DNA of 64,000 nucleotides. Origin: Micromonospora parva (GTDB lineage: Bacteria > Actinomycetota > Actinomycetes > Mycobacteriales > Micromonosporaceae). Positions 56,721 through 64,000 of this stretch are shown in pieces (the first letter of the stretch is position 1; each line of letters starts with the position of its first letter). Both the position numbers and the translations under genes were made by a program. Under the pieces are notes generated by a model that did no database searches, had not been told where the DNA came from, and was given only the letters and a program-made list of their open reading frames with translations. The stretch covers positions 47,534 to 111,533 of the forward strand of contig NZ_JNZS01000019.1 in assembly GCF_000718515.1 (NCBI RefSeq), given 5' to 3'.

Positions 56721-57236
56721 ATGAGCACCGTGGAAGAGCGACTCTCCGCGCTGGAGGCACAGGTCGCCGCCCTGACCGAGCACCTGACGTCGGCCCCCGC
56801 GCCGTCCGACGCGCCGCCCACGCCGGAGGGCACGTTCTGGGCCCTCGACGGCCTCAAGCAGCGCCTGCCGGCCGACGGCACCGGCGCCGTGCTCTACACC
56901 GGCACGGTTCGCGTCGCGGACCAGCAGTACGACTGGCAGTACGGGCGCACCGTCGACGACCTGCTCGCCGCCGACTGGACGGAACTGGCCGGCGCACTCT
57001 CCGCGTTGGCGCACACGGTGCGGCTGCGGCTGCTACGGGAGGTCCTCGGTGGACGGCAGGGCACCGGCGAGCTGGCCGAGATCGAGGACCTGGGCACCAC
57101 CGGTCAGCTGCACCACCACCTGCGCCAGCTCACCGCAGCCGGTTGGCTGCGCAGCGTCGGCCGGGGCCGCTACGCCGTGCCCGCCGAACGCGTGGTGCCA
57201 CTGCTGGCCATCCTCGCCGCCGCCGCCGGCCGCTGA
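56721..57236 (+). CDS. ArsR-like winged-helix regulator
   Basis: 171 residues. A short coiled-coil start (MSTVEERLSALEAQVAALTEHL), then an unusual middle part (ALDGLKQRLPADGTGAVLYTGTVR), then a winged helix around 95-165: LAHTVRLRLLREVLGGRQGTGELAEI ... TTGQLHHHLRQLTAAGWLRSVGRGRYAVP, with TTGQLHHHLRQL as recognition helix. No ArsR metal-binding Cys box is visible, so the signal is unknown. Leaderless, directly behind its -10. Divergent from the ATPase, adjacent to a beta-lactamase-like gene 69 bases downstream. Confidence 0.8.
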   Translation: MSTVEERLSALEAQVAALTEHLTSAPAPSDAPPTPEGTFWALDGLKQRLPADGTGAVLYTGTVRVADQQYDWQYGRTVDDLLAADWTELAGALSALAHTVRLRLLREVLGGRQGTGELAEIEDLGTTGQLHHHLRQLTAAGWLRSVGRGRYAVPAERVVPLLAILAAAAGR

Positions 57237-57305
57237 CGCCGGCCCGGTCGCCGCACCGATCGTCGCGCCACCGACCCGCACAGCCCGCTCGACCGAAGGA
57301 CCCCC

Positions 57306-58781
57306 ATGCGGAGAACAGTCGTCATCGCCCTCGTCGTCGCGCTCGCCGCCAGCCTCGTCGGGGCGGCGCTGATGCCCCGCGTTCCCCGCCTCGGCGCGCA
57401 GGTCACCGGTGACGACGACCTCGCCCGCCTCGCCCGGATGGCAGTGCCCGACCCGAAGGGGCACCGCGGGCTCGCCGTCGCCCTGGTCGAGAACGGCCGG
57501 ATCCGCACCGCCGGCCTGGGCGACCGGGACGCCGACGGCCAACCCGTCGAGGCCGGCACCGCGTTCGAGATCGGCTCGGTCACCAAGGTCCTCACCGGCA
57601 TGCTCCTGGCCGACCAGGCCGCCGCCGGCGTCGTCCACCCCGACGACCGGCTCGGCGCCACCTGGCCCACGCTCACCGGCCCCGCCCGCGACGTGACGCT
57701 CGCCGAGCTGGCCAGCCACCGCGCCGGCCTGCCCCGGCTCGCCCCCGGCTCCGTGCTGGGCTGGGCGCGCATCCTCTGGTCCAACGTCTCCGGCGGCAAC
57801 CCCTACGCCGGGCAGGACATCGACACCATCCGGAACGCCGCCGACCGGGTCAGCCCCGACGCCGACGAGCGCGGCGAGGTCCACTACTCCAACCTCGGGC
57901 CGTCCCTGCTCGGCCACGCCCTCGCCGCCAGTGCGGGCGTCGCGTACCCCGATCTGCTGCGGGCGCGGCTGCTCCAGCCGCTCGGCATGAACGCCACGGT
58001 GATCGCCACCCACGCCGACGACCTGCCGGCCGGCCGCGCCCACGGCGGCCGGGCCGCTGGCCGGCCGCTCGACCCCTGGTCGGGGGTGGGGTACGCGCCG
58101 GCCGGCGTCGGCCCCTGGTCCACCGCCGAGGACCTCGGCCGGCTGGCCGCCGCGACCCTCGCCGGCGCCGCGCCCGGTGCCGACGCCACCACCGCCCGCT
58201 TCCGCGAGGACGAGAACAACCGCGTCGGGTACGGCTGGTTCACCACCCGCCACGGCGACCACGAGGTCATCTGGCACAACGGCGCGACGAGCGGGTTCCG
58301 GTCCTACCTCGGGCTCGAACGGGCCACCGGCCGGGCCGTGGTGGTGCTCGGCAACACCGACAAGGGAGTCGAGCCGATCGGCCGGCGACTGCTCGGCGTA
58401 CCGGAGGAGGAGGCGGGGGACGCGGCACCGGTGGCTCCCGTCTGGATCGGCGCGGGCCTCGCGGTGGCGTTCACCTTCCTCGGCGGCCTGTCCCTGCTCC
58501 GCACCGCCCGCCGCCGCGAACTGGACCGGGTCACAGTGGTGGCGGCGGTGGTGTGGGCGTTCGCCTATCTCGGGTTGGCGCACCGGATGGGCGACTGGTC
58601 GGTGGTGCCGGCGTGGCTGTGGCCGCTCGGGGCCGGTCTGTCCGTGGCGGCAGCGACAGTGGCCGTGACCCGCTGGTCCGCCCTGCCGGTGGTCGACGCG
58701 CGAGTGCCGTGGCGTCGCCTGCTGTCGGTGGCCAGCTCCCTGCTCGCCGCCGTGCTGGCGCTCGCCGCCGTGAGCGACTGA
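57306..58781 (+). CDS. Serine beta-lactamase-like protein with C-terminal membrane segments
   Basis: 491 residues. An N-terminal signal anchor (RRTVVIALVVALAASLVGAALM), then a class C beta-lactamase/DD-peptidase fold: SVTK with the nucleophile at Ser91, YSN at 194-196 and HNG at 324-326 (the KTG-equivalent), so all three active-site elements are present. After about 375, four hydrophobic helices (VWIGAGLAVAFTFLGGLSLL and others) anchor the C-terminus, a layout of membrane-bound esterases/penicillin-binding-like proteins rather than secreted resistance enzymes. Target unknown. Follows the ArsR-like gene and may be its regulated partner. Confidence 0.88.
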   Translation: MRRTVVIALVVALAASLVGAALMPRVPRLGAQVTGDDDLARLARMAVPDPKGHRGLAVALVENGRIRTAGLGDRDADGQPVEAGTAFEIGSVTKVLTGMLLADQAAAGVVHPDDRLGATWPTLTGPARDVTLAELASHRAGLPRLAPGSVLGWARILWSNVSGGNPYAGQDIDTIRNAADRVSPDADERGEVHYSNLGPSLLGHALAASAGVAYPDLLRARLLQPLGMNATVIATHADDLPAGRAHGGRAAGRPLDPWSGVGYAPAGVGPWSTAEDLGRLAAATLAGAAPGADATTARFREDENNRVGYGWFTTRHGDHEVIWHNGATSGFRSYLGLERATGRAVVVLGNTDKGVEPIGRRLLGVPEEEAGDAAPVAPVWIGAGLAVAFTFLGGLSLLRTARRRELDRVTVVAAVVWAFAYLGLAHRMGDWSVVPAWLWPLGAGLSVAAATVAVTRWSALPVVDARVPWRRLLSVASSLLAAVLALAAVSD

Positions 58782-58807
58782 GCGAGCCGCGCCGGCCCGC
58801 CGTTGCG

Positions 58808-58813
58808 TACCCT
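58808..58813 (+). promoter_or_regulatory. -10 element of a leaderless GNAT gene
   Basis: TACCCT ends six bases before ATG 58820; no ribosome binding site precedes the start. Confidence 0.4.
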
Positions 58814-58819
58814 CGGCCG

Positions 58820-59320
58820 ATGACGTCTGATCTGCGGCTGCGCCCGGTCGGTGAGGACGACCTCGTCGAGTTCTTCCGGCACCAGCAGGACCCGGAGGCC
58901 AACCGGATGGCCGCGTTCGGCCCGAAGGACCCGTCCGACCGCCGGGAGTTCGCCGCGCACTGGGCCCGGGTGCTCACCAACCCGGCGAACCTGGTCCGCA
59001 CCGTCGAGGTCGACGGCGACGTGGTCGGCTACGTGAGCGCCTTCCCGGTCGACCAGCAGACCGAGGTCAGCTACTGGATCGACCCGGCACGCTGGGGTCG
59101 GGGGCACGCCACGGCGGCCCTGGCCGCCCTGCTGCGCGAGCTGCCCCGGCCGGTGCACGCCCGCGCCGCCAAGGACAACGCCGCCTCGCTCGCGGTGCTG
59201 CGCAAGTGCGGGTTCGTGGTGGTCGGTGAAGACTCGGGGTACGCCAACGGCCGCGGCGAAGACGTCGAGGAGTGGCTGCTGGAGCTGCCCGCCGACGCTC
59301 CTGACCTGGGCGGGCACTAG
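58820..59320 (+). CDS. GNAT-family N-acetyltransferase
   Basis: 166 residues, RimJ/RimL-like. The start LRLRPVGEDDLVEFFRHQQDPEANRMAAF is characteristic. VSYWIDPARWGRGHATAALAALLRE is motif A with the pyrophosphate-binding GRGHAT loop; ARAAKDNAASLAVLRKCGFVVVGE is motif B. Acetyl-CoA-dependent; the acceptor (a ribosomal protein N-terminus, small molecule or antibiotic) cannot be told. Its TAG stop overlaps the -10 of the next gene. Confidence 0.9.
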   Translation: MTSDLRLRPVGEDDLVEFFRHQQDPEANRMAAFGPKDPSDRREFAAHWARVLTNPANLVRTVEVDGDVVGYVSAFPVDQQTEVSYWIDPARWGRGHATAALAALLRELPRPVHARAAKDNAASLAVLRKCGFVVVGEDSGYANGRGEDVEEWLLELPADAPDLGGH

Positions 59321-59323
59321 TCT
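59318..59323 (+). promoter_or_regulatory. -10 element of a leaderless fusion gene
   Basis: TAGTCT ends six bases before GTG 59330 and includes the TAG stop codon of the preceding gene. Confidence 0.4.
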
Positions 59324-59329
59324 CGCGGC

Positions 59330-59971
59330 GTGAACTGGTTGGATCTCGTCGGCTGGGCCGGCTCCGCGGTGCTGGTCTGGTCGCTGCTGCAGTCGCGCGT
59401 CCTGCGACTGCGCGCGATCAACCTCGTCGGCTGCGTCGTGCTGATCGGCTACAACGCCGCGATCGAGGTCTGGCCCATGGTCGGGCTCAACGTGGTGCTC
59501 GCGGCGATCAACATCTGGTACCTGCGCGGGATGCTCGCCACCCGGCACGACGACACGACGTACCAGGTGGTGGAGGTCGGCGTCGACGACCAGTTCCTCG
59601 CGCACACGCTGCGGGTGCACGCCGCCGACATCGCCCGGTTCAACCCCGGCTTCCACTGGGATCCGGACGCGCCCGGGCGCTCGGCGTTCCTCGTGGTCAC
59701 TGCCGACGAGGTGGTCGGGGTGGTGCTGTCGCACGCCGAGGCGCCCGGCGTCGCCCAGATCGACCTGGACTACGTCACCCCGAAGTTCCGTGACTTCACC
59801 CCGGGCGAGTTCGTCTACCGGCGCAGCCACCTGTTCACCGAACGCGGCTTCCACCGGGTGGTCAGCCCGCCCCGGATGGTCGCCCCCTACTACCACCGGC
59901 TCGGCTTCCGACCGGAGGGCGACTCCTACGTCCTCGATCTCCCGGCGTCCTCGACGCCCCCTGCCCGGTAG
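59330..59971 (+). CDS. Fusion of a YgjV-like membrane domain to a GNAT-like domain
   Basis: 213 residues. The N-terminal 75 residues have three hydrophobic helices with few charges (LVGWAGSAVLVWSLLQS, AINLVGCVVLIGYNAAIE, MVGLNVVLAAINIWYL), matching half of YgjV/SemiSWEET-like small membrane proteins. The C-terminal part (about 80-205) resembles an acetyltransferase: FLVVTADEVVGVVLSHAEAPGVAQIDLDYVTPKFRDFTPGEFVYRRS ... VVSPPRMVAPYYHRLGFRPEGDSYVL, where the classical GNAT GxGxA loop is not preserved (RDFTPGEF). So it may bind acyl-CoA weakly or not at all. No known function. Confidence 0.7.
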   Translation: MNWLDLVGWAGSAVLVWSLLQSRVLRLRAINLVGCVVLIGYNAAIEVWPMVGLNVVLAAINIWYLRGMLATRHDDTTYQVVEVGVDDQFLAHTLRVHAADIARFNPGFHWDPDAPGRSAFLVVTADEVVGVVLSHAEAPGVAQIDLDYVTPKFRDFTPGEFVYRRSHLFTERGFHRVVSPPRMVAPYYHRLGFRPEGDSYVLDLPASSTPPAR

Positions 59972-60123
59972 CGTCACCGCGTCCGATTCGACGTGGCGTC
60001 ACCCGGGCAGGATTCGGCCGGCACCGGACGGGGCAAAGACAACGCCTACGCCGGGCGGGCTCGCCGACCGGCGGGTACCGCGCGTACCGGCCGGTGCCAC
60101 CACCACGAGGGAGCGAACCGGGC

Positions 60124-61455
60124 GTGCAGAGCTACGGGAGCCAACTGGCCCTGGTCGGAGTCCTGGTCGTGATCAACGCGCTCTTCGCGGGCAGCGAGAT
60201 GGCGTTGGTGTCGCTGCGGGACAGCCAGATCCAACGGTTGGAGCGCACCAGCCGGGGCGGGCGGGTGCTGGCCCGCCTCGCCAAGGACCCGAACCGCTTC
60301 CTGGCCACCATCCAGATCGGCATCACCCTCGCCGGCTTCCTGGCCTCCGCCGCCGCGGCGGTCTCCCTGGCCAAACCCCTGGTGCCGCTGCTCGGCGTGT
60401 TCGGCGGCGCCGCCGAGACGGTGGCGATCGTGATCGTCACCCTCGCGCTGACCTTCGTCACCCTGGTCTTCGGCGAGCTGGCGCCCAAGCGGATCGCCAT
60501 GCAGGCCGCCGAACGGTGGGCGCTGCTGGTGGCCCGCCCCCTCGACCTGCTCGCCAGCCTCACCCGCCCGGCCGTCTGGGCGCTCGGCGCCACCAGCGAC
60601 GTGGTGGTCCGCCTGGTCGGGCTCAACCCGAAGCACGAGCCGGAGGAGATCGGCCCGGACGAGCTGCGCGACATCGTCGCCGGCAACCACGGCTTCACCA
60701 AGGAGCAGCGCACCATCATCGCGGGCGCTGTGGAGATCGCCGACCGACGGCTGCGGGCTGTGCTCGTACCCCGGTTGCAGGTCTTCACGCTCGACAGCGG
60801 GACCACCGCGGAGGCCGCGCGGCTCGTGCTGGCCGCCACCGGGCACTCCCGGGCCCCGGTTGTGCGTCACGGCGGCCTGGACGACACGGCCGGAGTGATC
60901 CACCTGCGTGACCTGGTGGGTGTGCCCGACGACCGGCCGGTCGACGAGATCGCCCGACCGCCGATGCTGCTGCCGGACTCGCTTCCGGTGGTGGACGCGC
61001 TGCGTCAGTTCAAGGCCGAGCGTCAGCACATCGCGCTCGTCGTGGACGAGCGCGGCGCCGTCGACGGGATCGTGACGCTGGAGGACATCCTGGAGGAGAT
61101 CGTCGGCGAGATCTACGACGAGACCGACCGGGACGGCTACTCGGTACGCCGCGACGCCGACGGCGCGCTGCTGCTGCCCGGCACCTTCCCGGTGCACGAC
61201 CTTCCCGACATCGGCGTGGAGCTGCCGTCGCGACCGGCCGGTGACTACACCACAGTCGCGGGGCTGGTGCTGGCCCGGCTCGGGCACATCCCCACCGTCG
61301 CCGGGGAGGACGTCACGCTGGACGGTTGGGTGCTGATGGTGGCCGGCATCGACCACCGGGCGATCACCGAGGTACGGCTCAGCCGCGTACCCGAGGACAC
61401 CGACGCGGACGTCGACGAGGCCGCGGAACCGGTGTTGGACGAGGCCCGCAGCTGA
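60124..61455 (+). CDS. CNNM/CBS-domain transporter (hemolysin-like, CorC family)
   Basis: 443 residues from GTG 60124, with GAGGGAG ten bases upstream. The N-terminal DUF21/CNNM membrane domain (about 1-195) has four hydrophobic segments with LFAGSEMALVSLRDSQI and FGELAPKRIAMQ. The CBS pair (about 210-335) follows: RAVLVPRLQVFTLD and RQHIALVVDERGAVDGIVTLEDILEEIVGEI. The C-terminal CorC_HlyC domain covers about 350-430. The family moves or senses Mg2+/Co2+; the hemolysin name is historical. Confidence 0.9.
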   Translation: MQSYGSQLALVGVLVVINALFAGSEMALVSLRDSQIQRLERTSRGGRVLARLAKDPNRFLATIQIGITLAGFLASAAAAVSLAKPLVPLLGVFGGAAETVAIVIVTLALTFVTLVFGELAPKRIAMQAAERWALLVARPLDLLASLTRPAVWALGATSDVVVRLVGLNPKHEPEEIGPDELRDIVAGNHGFTKEQRTIIAGAVEIADRRLRAVLVPRLQVFTLDSGTTAEAARLVLAATGHSRAPVVRHGGLDDTAGVIHLRDLVGVPDDRPVDEIARPPMLLPDSLPVVDALRQFKAERQHIALVVDERGAVDGIVTLEDILEEIVGEIYDETDRDGYSVRRDADGALLLPGTFPVHDLPDIGVELPSRPAGDYTTVAGLVLARLGHIPTVAGEDVTLDGWVLMVAGIDHRAITEVRLSRVPEDTDADVDEAAEPVLDEARS

Positions 61456-61457
61456 CC

Positions 61458-61476
61458 CGTCCGGTGCGGCCGGACG
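61458..61476. terminator. Small hairpin between convergent genes
   Basis: CGTCCGG (61458-61464) and CCGGACG (61470-61476) with a five-base loop, between the stops of the CNNM/CBS gene and the thioesterase gene. Confidence 0.5.
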
Positions 61477-61477
61477 T

Positions 61478-61867
61478 TCAGGCGGGCGAGAGGTTCTGCA
61501 ACCGGACCTGACCACGGGCGACCAGCCGCTCGTCGGCGTCGGTGATCTCCACCTGCCAGAGCTGCTGGCTGCGACCCCGGTGCACCGGGGTGCCGACGGC
61601 GGTCAGCTCGCCGTCCCGCACGGCCCGCAGGAAGTCGGTCTGGTTCGACACCCCGACCACGGTGCCCCGGTCGGCCAGCCAGAGGGCACCACCCACGCTG
61701 GCCGCGGACTCCACGACGGCGCAGTACACCCCGCCGTGCTGGATGCCGAACGGCTGGTGCAACTCCGGGCGGACCTGCCAGCTGATGACCACCCGGTCGG
61801 CGCTCGCCTCCTCGAACGTGAGGCCGAGCAGGGCGACCAGGCCACCCGTCAGATCCGGAATCTCCAT
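61478..61867 (-). CDS. PaaI-type hotdog thioesterase
   Basis: 129 residues from ATG 61867 (GGAGGG eight bases upstream; TTG 61888 would add seven residues). The hotdog signature HQPFGIQHGGVYCAVVESAASVGGALWLA contains the conserved HGG and the acidic residue following it, the active-site region of PaaI/YdiI acyl-CoA thioesterases; VGVSNQTDFLRAVRDG follows. Hydrolyses some acyl- or aryl-CoA; the substrate is unknown. Divergent from tyrS. Confidence 0.88.
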   Translation of the reverse strand: MEIPDLTGGLVALLGLTFEEASADRVVISWQVRPELHQPFGIQHGGVYCAVVESAASVGGALWLADRGTVVGVSNQTDFLRAVRDGELTAVGTPVHRGRSQQLWQVEITDADERLVARGQVRLQNLSPA

Positions 61868-61961
61868 GGCAAAGCCCTCCTCGATCAACGCGGCGCAAGC
61901 CTAGCCGGGGCGGGTTGGGCCAAACCCGGTACGGGTCCGTGCCGGCGATGGGGGAGAATCG

Positions 61962-63260
61962 GTGACCGTGACCGACAGCAGCCTCCCGCCCCCCGGGCGG
62001 GCCTCCCTGACCGATGACCTGCTCTGGCGTGGCCTGATCCAGGACTCGACCGGCCTCGACGAGCTGCGCGAGCTGCTCGACGGTGGGAGTGCCGCCACCT
62101 ATTACGTGGGCTTCGACCCCACCGCGCCGAGCCTGCACGTCGGCAACCTCATGCAGGTCCTCATGGCCCGCCGGCTGCAACTCGCCGGTCATCGCCCGTT
62201 GCTGTTGGTCGGCGGGGCCACCGGGCAGATCGGCGACCCGAAAGAGAGCGCCGAGCGGGCGCTCAACCCGACCGAGGTGATCGCCGGTTGGGTCGAGCGG
62301 ATCCGCGAGCAGCTCGCGCCCTTCGTGTCGTACACCGGGGACAACGCTGCGCAGCTTGTCAACAACCTGGACTGGACCGGCGAGATGTCGATCGTCGAGT
62401 TCCTCCGCGACGTCGGCAAGCACTTCCCGGTGAACAAGATGCTCGCGCGGGAGGTGGTGCGGGCCCGACTGGAGACCGGCATCAGCTTCACCGAGTTCAG
62501 CTACCAGCTGTTGCAGGCCAACGACTTCTACGAGCTGCACCGCCGGCACGGCTGTCAGCTCCAGTTCGGCGGCTCCGACCAGTGGGGCAACATCACCGCC
62601 GGCGTCGACTACGTGCGCCGGCGGGGGGTGGGGCCGGTGCAGGCGTTCACCACGCCGCTGGTCACCAAGGCCGACGGTACGAAGTTCGGCAAGAGCGAGG
62701 GCGGTGCGGTCTGGCTCGACCCGACGATGACCAGCCCGTACGCGTTCTACCAGTTCTGGCTCAACGTGGAGGACCAGGAGGTCGACCGCTACCTGCGGTA
62801 CTTCAGCTTCCGCTCCCGTGATGAGCTGGAGGAGCTGGCGAAGGCGACCGCCGAACGGCCGGCGGCCCGGTTGGCGCAGCGGGCGCTCGCCGAGGAGCTG
62901 ACCACCCTGGTGCACGGCGCCGACGAGGCCCGACAGGCGATCGCCGCCAGCCAGGCGCTCTTCGGCCGCGGCTCACTGGACGACCTGGCGCCGGAGACCC
63001 TGCGCGCGGCCCTGACCGAGGCGGGCCTCGTACGCCTCACCGGCGAATTGCCGGATGTGGCGGGTCTGCTGCGGGACTCCGGCCTGGTGACCGGCCTCAA
63101 GGAAGCCCGACGGGTGATCGCCGAGGGCGGCGCCTACGTCAACAACAACCGGGTGACCGCTGTGGACGCTGTGGTGTCGCCGGCCGATCTGCTGCATGGC
63201 CGATACCTGGTGCTGCGCCGGGGGAAGCGCTCGTTCGCGGGCGTTGAGCTGGGTGAATAG
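61962..63260 (+). CDS. tyrS: Tyrosyl-tRNA synthetase
   Basis: Class I synthetase that charges tRNA-Tyr. 432 residues from GTG 61962, with GGGGGAG five bases upstream. The HIGH motif is HVGN at 59-62 within YVGFDPTAPSLHVGN; NFLxDVGKHFPVNKML-like helix and GGSDQWGNITAGVDYVRR (tyrosine pocket) follow; the KMSKS loop is KFGKS at 241-245. The C-terminal S4-like RNA-binding domain (about 365-432) is present (KEARRVIAEGGAYVNNNRVT). No T-box is seen upstream. The next 647 bases lead to the rRNA operon. Confidence 0.95.
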   Translation: MTVTDSSLPPPGRASLTDDLLWRGLIQDSTGLDELRELLDGGSAATYYVGFDPTAPSLHVGNLMQVLMARRLQLAGHRPLLLVGGATGQIGDPKESAERALNPTEVIAGWVERIREQLAPFVSYTGDNAAQLVNNLDWTGEMSIVEFLRDVGKHFPVNKMLAREVVRARLETGISFTEFSYQLLQANDFYELHRRHGCQLQFGGSDQWGNITAGVDYVRRRGVGPVQAFTTPLVTKADGTKFGKSEGGAVWLDPTMTSPYAFYQFWLNVEDQEVDRYLRYFSFRSRDELEELAKATAERPAARLAQRALAEELTTLVHGADEARQAIAASQALFGRGSLDDLAPETLRAALTEAGLVRLTGELPDVAGLLRDSGLVTGLKEARRVIAEGGAYVNNNRVTAVDAVVSPADLLHGRYLVLRRGKRSFAGVELGE

Positions 63261-63300
63261 TCGTCTGTCGACGATGTGACGGGGGACGCGTCCGGCGGAT

Positions 63301-63330
63301 TTGACGATCATCCCGCCGGACGCGTAACTT
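63301..63330 (+). promoter_or_regulatory. rrn promoter candidate 1 (distal)
   Basis: TTGACG (63301-63306) and TAACTT (63325-63330), 18-base spacer. Confidence 0.5.
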
Positions 63331-63470
63331 TCTCTCTGCCAGCGCGGAACGGACGAAACAGGCGAAAGCCTGAAACGGCCGGAGCGCGGGCCAACGGCCT
63401 GGGGGTCGGGCGGGCTCGCCCACCGGAACCCCCGACCGGGAGGTGCCACCAGAAACGCCGCGAGGCGGAT

Positions 63471-63499
63471 TTGGCGCGGCGAAACCGACCGGGTATGGT
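63471..63499 (+). promoter_or_regulatory. rrn promoter candidate 2
   Basis: TTGGCG (63471-63476) and TATGGT (63494-63499), 17-base spacer. Confidence 0.5.
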
Positions 63500-63639
63500 T
63501 ACGAGCCGGCGGGGCACCGGGCGGGTCGCGGGAAATCGCGACTGGCCGGCCTGTCGAATCCATGACGAGAACGGCGCAAGCCGGTAGCGACATGGTGCCC
63601 GCAATATTGTTGAAGCATGGCGAACCGCGAAATATCGGT

Positions 63640-63668
63640 TTGACAGGGTGGAAACGAGCGGGTAACGT
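63640..63668 (+). promoter_or_regulatory. rrn promoter candidate 3 (strongest match)
   Basis: A perfect TTGACA (63640-63645), 17-base spacer and TAACGT (63663-63668), about 240 bases before the 16S. Confidence 0.7.
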
Positions 63669-63764
63669 AGTAAAAGTGCCTGGTGCTGAAAGCGCCGGGT
63701 GCGAGAGCGGGAAATGCCCCGGTTGGGGTTCCACTGAGTGTGGGGCTTGCGGCTGGTGTGTGGT

Positions 63765-63774
63765 TGTTCTTTGA
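63765..63774 (+). promoter_or_regulatory. boxA-like antitermination sequence of the rrn leader
   Basis: TGTTCTTTGA resembles the NusB/S10 boxA (TGCTCTTTAA) and is followed by GAACTCAACAGGGTGC, the usual actinobacterial leader sequence. Confidence 0.55.
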
Positions 63775-63907
63775 GAACTCAACAGGGTGCTTGTAAAGCC
63801 AGTGCCAATTATGATTTATACCCCGGACTGGTCAGGCCTTGGTTTGGCTGGTTGGGATTCCTTTGGCAACATTTGTTTGTTGTCGGGATAGCTGTTCAAC
63901 TAATTTT

Positions 63908-64000
63908 TTGTTGGAGAGTTTGATCCTGGCTCAGGACGAACGCTGGCGGCGTGCTTAACACATGCAAGTCGAGCGGAAAGGCCCTTCGGGGTACTCGAGC
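63908..64000 (+). rRNA. rrs: 16S ribosomal RNA, 5' end only
   Basis: AGAGTTTGATCCTGGCTCAG (63915-63934) is the universal position 8-27 site, so base 1 is near 63908. GACGAACGCTGGCGGCGTGC and TTAACACATGCAAGTCGAGC follow, then the helix-6 region ending CCCTTCGGGGTACTCGAGC, characteristic of Micromonospora. The window ends about 93 bases into the gene, which should run on to the right with 23S and 5S. Confidence 0.97.

Larger units (their letters stand above)
63261..63907 (+). other. rRNA operon promoter and leader region
   Basis: 647 bases without a protein-coding gene, becoming AT-richer toward the 16S. It contains three promoter matches about 170 bases apart, a boxA-like sequence and leader sequence for 16S processing. 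Short open frames here (for example 63562-63774) cross these signals and are not genes. Confidence 0.8.

Noticed and set aside
63791..63820. Fourth rrn promoter (TTGTAA with TTTATA)
   Set aside because: It lies downstream of boxA, inside the processing leader, and the match is explained by the general AT-richness there.
63562..63923. Small open frames before the 16S gene
   Set aside because: They overlap the rrn promoter, boxA and processing leader and have no coding character.

Overview
The window is high-GC actinobacterial DNA from a member of the Micromonosporaceae, most likely Micromonospora or a close relative. The best evidence is the start of a 16S rRNA gene at the right edge, whose first variable stretch (ending GGCCCTTCGGGGTACTCGAG) is typical of Micromonospora. 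Actinobacterial markers agree: mIHF, a helicase-dead PriA, an infC gene with an ATC start, and septum-formation lipoproteins. Almost everything is core housekeeping DNA. I saw no prophage, transposase, integrase, CRISPR array or tRNA gene.

Layout. 1-5.5 kb: end of carB, pyrD, an inserted bioA, and pyrF (pyrimidine synthesis plus one biotin step). 5.7-11.4 kb: mihF, a degenerate gmk, rpoZ, coaBC, metK and priA. 11.6-16.7 kb: a kinase fused to a ParB/sulfiredoxin-like domain, a secreted trypsin-like protease (minus strand), and a divergent HTH/NB-ARC/TPR regulator. 16.8-19.7 kb: def, fmt and rsmB. 19.8-21.6 kb: two tandem paralogous septum-formation lipoproteins (minus). 21.9-28.1 kb: rpe, a REC-GGDEF response regulator, then an FMN riboswitch driving ribD-ribE-ribM-ribBA-ribH. 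28.1-30.6 kb: a polar amino-acid ABC transporter (minus). 30.7-32.8 kb: hisE, hisG and a membrane PH-domain-like protein. 33.0-35.5 kb: a structured leader, infC-rpmI-rplT and an rRNA methyltransferase. 35.7-39.4 kb: pheS and pheT. 39.5-46.9 kb: the arginine operon argC-J-B-D-F-R and then argH, with ARG boxes in front of argC. 46.9-52 kb: small accessory genes (YjbR family, HTH protein, alkyladenine glycosylase, a BNR-repeat protein with a MoaD-like partner, a CE1758/CE1759-type flavin pair). 52-57 kb: two universal stress proteins and a P-type cation ATPase (minus), divergent from an ArsR-like regulator. 57.3-61.9 kb: a serine beta-lactamase-like protein, two GNAT proteins (one fused to a membrane domain), a CNNM/CBS transporter and a hotdog thioesterase. 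62-63.3 kb: tyrS. 63.3-64 kb: three candidate rrn promoters, a boxA and the 16S start.

How it fits together. Translational coupling is pervasive: ATGA, GTGA and TTGA overlaps link carB-pyrD, fmt-rsmB, the rib genes and the arg genes. Three feedback systems are legible from sequence: the FMN riboswitch on the rib operon, ArgR acting on argC through boxes matching its family consensus, and a probable IF3 autoregulatory start with an attenuator on infC. Several stand-alone genes carry a -10 hexamer exactly 6-7 nt before the start codon with no ribosome binding site, which suggests leaderless transcripts. Four intergenic regions hold long imperfect inverted repeats that look like dispersed palindromic elements. 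The least ordinary items are the kinase-ParB/Srx fusion, the guanylate kinase that lacks catalytic elements, the YgjV-GNAT fusion, and a DevR/DosR-like box upstream of the ATPase/stress-protein locus.
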